This document shows, one piece after another, positions 1-5,337 of a stretch of 7,553 bases of DNA. Both the position numbers and the translations under genes were made by a program. Numbering within the stretch: position 1 is the stretch's first letter; the number at the start of each line of letters is the position of its first letter. Source of the DNA: Methylocystaceae bacterium (lineage in GTDB: Bacteria > Pseudomonadota > Alphaproteobacteria > Rhizobiales > Beijerinckiaceae); NCBI GenBank assembly GCA_003152255.1, contig PLZT01000512.1:1-7553 (forward strand), in the 5' to 3' direction. The notes beneath the pieces were generated by a model. The model had not been told where the DNA came from and did no database searches. It saw only the letters and a program-made list of their open reading frames with translations.

Positions 1-3000
1 GCGTGCAGGCGATTCCCGGCGTGCAACTCGCGGTGGATTTCGGCGACGCCAATTCCCGTGAGTCCAGGGGCGGCGCGCAAGGGCAGGGGGAGGCCGGACA
101 CGCCAATCTGGTGCTGCTGGCCAAAACCCAGACCGGCTATCGCAATCTGATGCGGCTGTGCTCGCGCGCCTATCTCGCCGCCGCGCCAGGCGATTCGCCT
201 TGCGTCACGCTGGCGGACCTCTCCACCGACGGCGCCGATCTGATCGTCCTCACGGGCGGCCCCGACGGCGCGCTCGACCTTTTGCTCGGCCAATCGCGCA
301 TCGACGCGGCCTTGGCGCGGCTCGAGGCGTTGGAGGGGCTGTTCGGCGACCGGTTGTATATCGAACTCCAGCGCCACGGCCTCGCGCAGGAGCGCGACGT
401 CGAGGCGCAACTGCTGGATTTCGCCTATCGGCGAGGCTTGCCGCTGGTCGCGACGAACGAGCCGTTTTTCGCGAGCGCGGAGGATTTCGAGGCCCATGAC
501 GCGCTGCTCTGCGTCGCCGAAGGCACGGTGACCAGCGCCGCCGAGCGCCGGCGTCTGACTCCCACCCATTATTTCAGGACCAGGGCGGAGATGCTCGCCC
601 TGTTCGCCGATCTGCCCGAGGCGACGCAAAACAGCGTCGAGATCGCGCGGCGCTGCTGCTTCCGTCCGCGCACGCGCACGCCGATCATGCCGCGTTTCAT
701 CCGCGAGGCGCCGGCGGACTCCGCGCTCACGCTCGACGAGATCGAGGCGGGGGAACTGCGCCGTCAGGCCGAGGAGGGGCTGGAGGCCCGGCTCGAAGCG
801 ACCGGCCCGGCGCCCGGCCTGACGCGGGAGGATTATGTCGCGCGGCTGGACTTCGAGCTGAACGTGATCGTGAAGATGCGCTTCCCCGGCTATTTTTTGA
901 TCGTTTCGGACTTCATCAAATACGCGAAGTCGAAGGGGATTCCGGTCGGCCCGGGGCGCGGCTCGGGCGCTGGATCCCTTGTGGCCTATGCACTTACGAT
1001 CACCGACCTCGACCCGCTGCGCTTCGGTTTGTTCTTCGAGCGGTTTCTTAACCCCGAGCGAATTTCGATGCCGGATTTCGACATCGACTTCTGCCAGACG
1101 CGGCGCGGCGAGGTGATCGATTATGTGCGCGAGCGCTATGGCGCCGACCGCGTCGCGCAAATCATCACCTTCGGCTCGTTCCTGGCGCGAGGGGTTTTGC
1201 GGGGCGTCGGCCGCGTGCTGGAAATGCCGCTGGGGCAGGTGGACAAGCTGGCCAAGCTCGTCCCGCAAAACCCGGCGAAGCCCATCACGCTCAAGGAAGC
1301 GCTGGCCAGCGAGCAGAAGCTGCGGGAGGCCGTGGAGCAGGACGAGCGCGTGGCGCGGCTATTCAAAATCGCCGGTTCGCTGGAGGGACTCTACTCCAAC
1401 GCCTCGACCCACGCCGCCGGCATCGTCATCGCGGATCAGCCCCTCGACGAGGTGACGCCGCTTTACCGCGATCCCAAATCCGACATGCCCGTCACTCAGT
1501 TCAATATGAAGTGGGTCGAGCCGGCGGGACTGATCAAATTCGACTTCCTGGGCCTCAAGACGCTGACGGTGCTCGCCGAGGCCTCCGAACTAACGCGCCG
1601 CCGCGCCCCCGATTTCGATCTCGCCAAAGTCCCGCTCGACGACGCACAGACCTACGAGATGCTCGGGCGCGGCGAGACGGTCGGGGTGTTCCAACTCGAA
1701 AGCGCCGGCATGCGCAAGGCGCTGGTCGAGATGCACGCCGACCGCTTCGAGGACATCATCGCGCTGGTCGCCCTCTATCGCCCCGGCCCGATGGCCAACA
1801 TCCCCACCTATTGCGCGGTCAAGCTCGGCGACGAGGAACCCGACTATCTGCATCCGCGCATCGAGCCGATCCTGAAGGAGACCTTCGGCGTCATCATCTA
1901 CCAGGAACAGGTGATGCAGATCGCGCAGGAGCTTTCCGGCTATTCGCTTGGCGAGGCCGACAATCTGCGCCGCGCGATGGGCAAGAAGATCAAGTCGGAG
2001 ATGGACGCGCAGCGCGACCGCTTCGTCGGCGGCGCCGTCGAGCGCGGCCTCACCCGCGACAAGGCCAATGAAATCTTCGACCTGTTGGCGAAATTCGCCG
2101 ACTACGGCTTCAACAAGAGCCATGCCGCCGCCTATGCGCTGATCGCCTATCAGACCGCCTGGTTCAAGGCCCATTACCCCGTCGAATTCATCGCGGCGTC
2201 GATGACCTTCGAGAAAAGCAACACCGACAAGCTGGCCGAGTTTCGCCACGAGGCCAGGCGCCTCGGGATCGTTGTCGAGCCGCCGTCGATATGCCGCTCG
2301 GGGGCCGATTTCGACGTGGCGCCCGGCAAGGATGGAAAGCTGGCGATCCGCTATGCGCTCGGCGCGATCAAGGGCGTCGGCGACGGGCAGGCGGCCTCCA
2401 TCGTTTTTTCGCGCGGCGAAAAGCCCTTCTCAAGCCTCGCCGATTTCGCCCGGCGGATTAACCCGCGCGAGGTTAATAAGAAGGTGCTCGAAAACCTCGC
2501 CTGCTGCGGCGCCTTCGACGAGCTTGAGCCCGACCGCGCCCGCGTATTCGCCGGCGCCGAGACCATCCTCGCCTGCGCCAACCGCTGCGCCGACGAGCGG
2601 CAGATGGGCCAAAACGCGCTGTTCGGCGAGGAGCAAAACGAGAGCCTCGCGTTGCCCAAGACGGCGCCCTGGACCGCCGCCGAGCTGTTGCGGCGCGAGT
2701 TCGACGCGGCTGGGTTTTTCCTCTCCGGCCACCCGCTCGACGCCTATCGCGGCGTTTTGAAGCGCCTGCGGCTCGCCCGGTGGAGCGAGTTCGTCGTGGC
2801 GGTCAAGCGCGGCGCCTCGGCGGGGAGGGTGGCGGCGATCGTGCTCGACCGCGCCGAGCGGCGCACGAAATCGGGCTCCAAAATGGGCATCGTGCAGTTC
2901 TCGGACGACTCCGGGCAATATGAGGCGATCATGTTCCAGGAGGGGCTCGACCAATACCGCGACCTCCTGGAAAAGGGCGCGGCCGTACTCGTCACGCTCT

Positions 3001-3296
3001 CGGGGAGCCTGGAGGGCGACGAGGTGCGGGCGCGCATCGTCGCGGCCGAATCGCTCGCCGCCGCCGCGGCGCGCGCGCAAAAGGGACTGCGGATTTTCGT
3101 CCGCGACGCCGGGCCGCTCGACGGCATCAAAACCCGGCTTTCCGCCAAGGGGGAAGGCGAGGTCTCGCTGGTCGTGATGCGCGACGCCTCCGGCGAGGAA
3201 ATCGAGATCAAGCTCCCCGGCGGCTATCCCGTCGGCGCGGAGGTCGCGGGCGCGTTGAAGGCGATTCCGGGCGTGATCGCGGTGGAGCATGTGTGA
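1..3296 (+). CDS. dnaE: DNA polymerase III alpha subunit, 5'-truncated by window edge
   Basis: This is the catalytic subunit of the replicative DNA polymerase III holoenzyme, which performs template-directed DNA synthesis at the fork. The frame is already open at base 3. That GTG is an internal valine, not a start: the text reads VQAIPGVQLAVDF and aligns to about residue 60 of E. coli DnaE, so roughly 60-75 residues are missing. Numbering from base 3: PHP domain remainder ~1-220; PVGPGRGSGAGSLVAYAL at 314-331; catalytic aspartates D360 and D362 in PDFDIDF, and D514 in KFDFLGL, with the same 154-residue spacing as E. coli D401 to D555; YGFNKSHAAAYAL at 701-713; helix-hairpin-helix region ~760-845; beta-clamp motif QNALF at 870-874; OB fold ~940-1015; tau-binding tail to 1097. 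All catalytic residues are present. In the PHP domain the residue aligned with E. coli H83 appears to be N35, so its metal site may be incomplete (inference). Motif ICRSG carries C764 where E. coli has Asn. Confidence 0.98.
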   Translation, partial: VQAIPGVQLAVDFGDANSRESRGGAQGQGEAGHANLVLLAKTQTGYRNLMRLCSRAYLAAAPGDSPCVTLADLSTDGADLIVLTGGPDGALDLLLGQSRIDAALARLEALEGLFGDRLYIELQRHGLAQERDVEAQLLDFAYRRGLPLVATNEPFFASAEDFEAHDALLCVAEGTVTSAAERRRLTPTHYFRTRAEMLALFADLPEATQNSVEIARRCCFRPRTRTPIMPRFIREAPADSALTLDEIEAGELRRQAEEGLEARLEATGPAPGLTREDYVARLDFELNVIVKMRFPGYFLIVSDFIKYAKSKGIPVGPGRGSGAGSLVAYALTITDLDPLRFGLFFERFLNPERISMPDFDIDFCQTRRGEVIDYVRERYGADRVAQIITFGSFLARGVLRGVGRVLEMPLGQVDKLAKLVPQNPAKPITLKEALASEQKLREAVEQDERVARLFKIAGSLEGLYSNASTHAAGIVIADQPLDEVTPLYRDPKSDMPVTQFNMKWVEPAGLIKFDFLGLKTLTVLAEASELTRRRAPDFDLAKVPLDDAQTYEMLGRGETVGVFQLESAGMRKALVEMHADRFEDIIALVALYRPGPMANIPTYCAVKLGDEEPDYLHPRIEPILKETFGVIIYQEQVMQIAQELSGYSLGEADNLRRAMGKKIKSEMDAQRDRFVGGAVERGLTRDKANEIFDLLAKFADYGFNKSHAAAYALIAYQTAWFKAHYPVEFIAASMTFEKSNTDKLAEFRHEARRLGIVVEPPSICRSGADFDVAPGKDGKLAIRYALGAIKGVGDGQAASIVFSRGEKPFSSLADFARRINPREVNKKVLENLACCGAFDELEPDRARVFAGAETILACANRCADERQMGQNALFGEEQNESLALPKTAPWTAAELLRREFDAAGFFLSGHPLDAYRGVLKRLRLARWSEFVVAVKRGASAGRVAAIVLDRAERRTKSGSKMGIVQFSDDSGQYEAIMFQEGLDQYRDLLEKGAAVLVTLSGSLEGDEVRARIVAAESLAAAAARAQKGLRIFVRDAGPLDGIKTRLSAKGEGEVSLVVMRDASGEEIEIKLPGGYPVGAEVAGALKAIPGVIAVEHV

Positions 3297-3360
3297 GGCG
3301 GGAGCGAGCTTTAACCACGCTTCTTAACTAACTGAAAACAAAGGTTCATAGGAATTTACC

Positions 3361-3392
3361 ATAAAGCCGCGCGGCGGATCGCGCGGCTTTAT
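3361..3392 (+). terminator. Rho-independent terminator after dnaE
   Basis: A perfect 12-bp inverted repeat, ATAAAGCCGCGC (3361-3372) and GCGCGGCTTTAT (3381-3392), encloses an 8-nt loop. It lies 64 nt after the dnaE stop. The stem is GC-rich at the apex and AU-rich at the base, giving a 5' A-tract and a 3' CUUUAU tail, with another TTTT at 3396-3399. It should end dnaE transcription and separate it from lipA. The symmetry would also allow it to work in the opposite direction, but no minus-strand gene needs that here. Confidence 0.85.
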
Positions 3393-3576
3393 GGATTTTC
3401 GCGCGAGAGTGTGTGGTTTTATAACATCTTGAAACCGCGGTGATTTTTGGGCGCTTAAGCGTGTGATTTATTAACCATAGCGAGCGTGGTTTTTTAATTT
3501 TGGGAATGGCGAGCGCGAACATTGTGCCGCCAAGCCGCGCGGATTACCTATTGCAAAGCCTCGCGATGGATGCCCC
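3393..3576 (+). promoter_or_regulatory. AT-richer leader and probable promoter region of lipA
   Basis: This stretch lies between the dnaE terminator and the lipA ATG and must contain the lipA promoter if the terminator is efficient. The best -10-like hexamer is TATAAC at 3420-3425 (5 of 6 to TATAAT), but the -35 position upstream (TTTCGC at 3397-3402, 17-nt spacer) is poor. Also present are a 10-bp palindrome CGCTTAAGCG (3452-3461), a TTAACCAT at 3471-3478, a T-run at 3490-3495, and an 11-nt copy (AAGCCGCGCGG, 3532-3542) of the left arm of the upstream terminator. No tRNA, known riboswitch or small ORF was recognised. The exact promoter is uncertain. Confidence 0.3.
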
Positions 3577-4566
3577 ATGCCCAAAACCCTCGATCTCCTC
3601 CACGACGATCCGCGCCGCCTGAGCGAAGCGCGCGACCGCCATCCCGAGAAGGCGCATCGGCCGGACAGCCCCGTCCTACGCAAGCCGGCTTGGATCAGGG
3701 TCAAGGCGCCGGGCTCGGCGCTTTGGCGCGAGACCAGCGCGCTGCTCGAGGGCAGGGGCCTTTCCACCGTCTGCCAGGAGGCGGCCTGTCCCAACATCGG
3801 CGAATGCTGGGAGCAAAAACACGCGACCTTCATGATCATGGGCGAGGTCTGCACGCGGGCCTGCGCCTTCTGCAATGTCGCGACCGGGCTACCGGCCGCG
3901 CTCGATCCCAGCGAACCCGAGCGCGTGGCTCTGGCGACGGCCGATCTTAAGCTCGCGCATGTCGTCGTCACATCGGTCGACCGCGACGATCTTGCCGACG
4001 GCGGCGCCGCGCATTTCGCGCGGACGGTCGAGGCGATCCGCGCCCATTGCGCAGGCACGACGATCGAAATCCTGACCCCGGACTTTCTGCGAAAACCCGG
4101 CGCGCTGGAGATGGTCGTCGCGTCGCGCCCGGATGTTTTCAACCACAACCTCGAAACCGTGCCCGGCCTTTACCCCGGCGTGCGGCCCGGCGCGCGCTAT
4201 TTCCATTCGCTGCGGCTGTTGCAGCGGGTCAAGGAGCTCGACCCCGCGATCTTCACTAAATCCGGGCTGATGGTCGGGCTTGGCGAGAAGCGGAGCGAGG
4301 TCGCCCAGGTTATGGACGATCTGCGCACGGCCGAGGTGGATTTCCTCACGCTCGGCCAATATTTGCAGCCGACGCGCAAACATCACGAGGTCGTCGAGTT
4401 CGTGACTCCCGAGGCCTTCAAGGCCTATGAAACGCTCGCCTACGCCAAGGGTTTCGAGATGGTCGCGGCCTCGCCGCTGACGCGCTCGTCGCATCACGCC
4501 GGCGCGGATTTCGAGCGCCTGCGCCAAAAGCGCGCCGCTAAAACGGCGCCGCCGCCGGCTGGTTGA
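3577..4566 (+). CDS. lipA: Lipoyl synthase (radical SAM)
   Basis: LipA inserts two sulfur atoms at C6 and C8 of the octanoyl group carried on lipoyl domains (pyruvate and 2-oxoglutarate dehydrogenase E2, GcvH). This is the last step of lipoate synthesis after LipB, in the cytosol. The 329-residue length is normal. The sacrificial auxiliary [4Fe-4S] cluster motif is C66-x4-C71-x5-C77, within [12 protein letters not shown]. The radical SAM cluster motif is C92-x3-C96-x2-C99, within CTRACAFC. The conserved C-terminal R303-S304-S305 supplies the serine ligand of the auxiliary cluster. Other family blocks seen are [19 protein letters not shown] and GLGE. The ATG at 3577 is the only ATG, GTG or TTG in frame after an in-frame TAG at 3478. 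The ribosome binding site in front of it is weak. The gene appears monocistronic: dnaE is terminated upstream and the next gene is convergent. Confidence 0.98.
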   Translation: MPKTLDLLHDDPRRLSEARDRHPEKAHRPDSPVLRKPAWIRVKAPGSALWRETSALLEGRGLSTVCQEAACPNIGECWEQKHATFMIMGEVCTRACAFCNVATGLPAALDPSEPERVALATADLKLAHVVVTSVDRDDLADGGAAHFARTVEAIRAHCAGTTIEILTPDFLRKPGALEMVVASRPDVFNHNLETVPGLYPGVRPGARYFHSLRLLQRVKELDPAIFTKSGLMVGLGEKRSEVAQVMDDLRTAEVDFLTLGQYLQPTRKHHEVVEFVTPEAFKAYETLAYAKGFEMVAASPLTRSSHHAGADFERLRQKRAAKTAPPPAG

Positions 4567-4575
4567 CCGGCGGCG
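4550..4575. terminator. GC-rich hairpin over the lipA stop, possible shared terminator
   Basis: CGCCGCCGG (4550-4558) and CCGGCGGCG (4567-4575) form a perfect 9-bp stem with an 8-nt loop. The lipA TGA (4564-4566) sits in the loop. It lies between two convergent genes, where a bidirectional terminator is expected. Reading the minus strand, the stem is followed about 6 nt later by TTTT (complement of the A-run 4540-4543). On the plus strand there is no U-tract, so termination of lipA here would be weak or Rho-assisted. Some of the self-complementarity simply reflects the Ala/Pro-rich lipA tail. Confidence 0.4.
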
Positions 4576-4598
4576 ACTTAAACTCGGGAAGATTGGCG

Positions 4599-5087
4599 TC
4601 AGACGCCCAGCACGCCATGAATCTCGGCGAGCGTCGCCTTTTCGTTGTCGCTGACCTGGACGCCGCCAAAGCCCAGGAATCCGCTTCCCGCGGCTTCCGC
4701 GACGAGCTGGGAGACGTGCCCGAGCCAGGTCTTGAAGGCCGCGGCGTCGGCCGGCGCCTTGGCGTCGACGATCGCCGCCGCGCGCTTCAATTCACCGAGC
4801 GCCTTGCCCTTTAGTTCGCTGATCGGAGCGCCGGCGACAAGAGCCTGCACGCCGTCGCGGGCTGCGGTGCGCCCCTCGGATGTCAGCAGATCCTCCGCCA
4901 CGGCCTTGATCAATTCGTCGCTGGCGCTGGTCTTCGCGGCCGCCAGCTCCTTGGCTTCGGCCCAGCCTTCCCTGATCGTCGTGAAGAAGCCGATGGGATC
5001 GGCGGCGGTGATGGCGAAGCCCGCCAAGAGCGGGCTCTCCAGCAAGGTCTTCCACTCGTCGGCGGTAAAATCGCTCTTGGTCGCCAT
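4599..5087 (-). CDS. Conserved hypothetical soluble helical protein, 162 aa
   Basis: I recognise the general look of a conserved proteobacterial protein but know no assigned function. It is 162 residues long and has no cysteine, no signal peptide and no membrane segment, so it is probably cytosolic. It is rich in Ala, Lys and Glu and should be largely alpha-helical. Recognisable blocks are FTADEWKTLLESPLLAGFAI (7-26), TSEGRTAARDG (69-79), KAPADAAAFKTWL (110-122) and a Gly-rich GSGFLGFGG turn (134-142), followed by a final helix. The start is firm: an in-frame TGA lies two codons upstream (5093-5091), and GGAG (complement of 5096-5099) sits 8 nt before the ATG. It lies downstream of the sulfatase on the same strand but is separated by 250 bp with hairpins, so it probably has its own promoter. 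A functional link to the sulfatase is only a guess from proximity. Codon use is like its neighbours, which argues for a real gene. Confidence 0.88.
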   Translation of the reverse strand: MATKSDFTADEWKTLLESPLLAGFAITAADPIGFFTTIREGWAEAKELAAAKTSASDELIKAVAEDLLTSEGRTAARDGVQALVAGAPISELKGKALGELKRAAAIVDAKAPADAAAFKTWLGHVSQLVAEAAGSGFLGFGGVQVSDNEKATLAEIHGVLGV

Positions 5088-5095
5088 GCTTCAGT

Positions 5096-5099
5096 CTCC
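5096..5099 (-). promoter_or_regulatory. Ribosome binding site of the 162-aa gene
   Basis: On the minus strand GGAG is followed by 8 nt and then ATG at 5087. Together with the in-frame TGA at 5093-5091, this fixes the start codon of the hypothetical gene. Confidence 0.75.
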
Positions 5100-5114
5100 A
5101 CTTTCGAAACGATC

Positions 5115-5134
5115 TCGGCGCGACATCGCGCCGA
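5115..5134. promoter_or_regulatory. 20-bp palindrome upstream of the 162-aa gene
   Basis: TCGGCGCGA (5115-5123) and TCGCGCCGA (5126-5134) are perfect reverse complements separated by CA. The centre lies about 37 nt upstream of the start codon of the minus-strand hypothetical gene. That position fits an operator near a promoter, or a 5'-UTR hairpin. The regulator is unknown. GC-rich chance palindromes are common in this kind of genome, so function is unproven. Confidence 0.4.
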
Positions 5135-5199
5135 AGGGATTGTCTGCCGCCCATGTGAAAAACGTTCGGCCCGGGCCAATCTGGGGCGCGGGGAGGGGG

Positions 5200-5237
5200 A
5201 ATGCAAGGCGTGTCGGGGCGGGGAGCCGGCTTGCATT
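5200..5237. repeat. Inverted repeat in the gap between the sulfatase and the 162-aa gene
   Basis: AATGCAAG (5200-5207) and CTTGCATT (5230-5237) are perfect 8-bp arms around a 22-nt GC-rich spacer. They can be extended to GGGAATGCAAG against CTTGCATTTCC with one mismatch. It lies roughly 100 nt past the sulfatase stop and 110 nt before the next gene start. It could be an RNA hairpin or a binding site. There is no T-tract typical of a terminator. Confidence 0.3.
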
Positions 5238-5290
5238 TCCGCGAAGCGTCAGCGTCCAGCTTCCACGCGCCCATCGCCCGCCGCCGAGTC

Positions 5291-5320
5291 GACATGGAAA
5301 GGGATCGCCTATCCCATGTC
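5291..5320 (-). terminator. Hairpin 17 nt after the sulfatase stop, possible terminator
   Basis: GACATGG (5291-5297) pairs with CCATGTC (5314-5320). A competing inner stem GGGAT (5301-5305) with ATCCC (5311-5315) can stack on the outer GACAT/ATGTC. On the minus strand it begins 17 nt after the sulfatase TGA (5340-5338), a normal place for a transcript end. No U-run follows, so it may act as a 3'-end stabiliser or a Rho-dependent pause rather than a classic intrinsic terminator. Confidence 0.4.
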
Positions 5321-5337
5321 GCCTCGCCGCGGCTTGC

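Noticed and set aside
1590..2249. 219-codon open frame on the minus strand inside dnaE
   Set aside because: It is antisense to conserved DnaE motifs and results from the high GC content; its protein is low-complexity and matches no family I know.
2430..3290. 286-codon open frame on the minus strand over the dnaE 3' end
   Set aside because: It is rich in Arg, Ala and Gly, typical of an antisense frame in GC-rich DNA, and it fully overlaps the conserved clamp-binding and OB-fold regions of DnaE.
3473..3491. AACCA/TGGTT stem followed by a T-run, as a second terminator before lipA
   Set aside because: The stem is only 5 bp plus one wobble pair, too weak for an intrinsic terminator, and it would block lipA.
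3471..4148. 225-codon minus-strand frame across the lipA start
   Set aside because: It is antisense to the LipA cysteine motifs, has Ser/Arg-rich composition, and has no supporting ribosome binding context.
4792..5295. 167-codon minus-strand frame overlapping the 162-aa gene
   Set aside because: It is Arg-rich in the other reading frame; the chosen frame has an ideal RBS and a protein-like composition.
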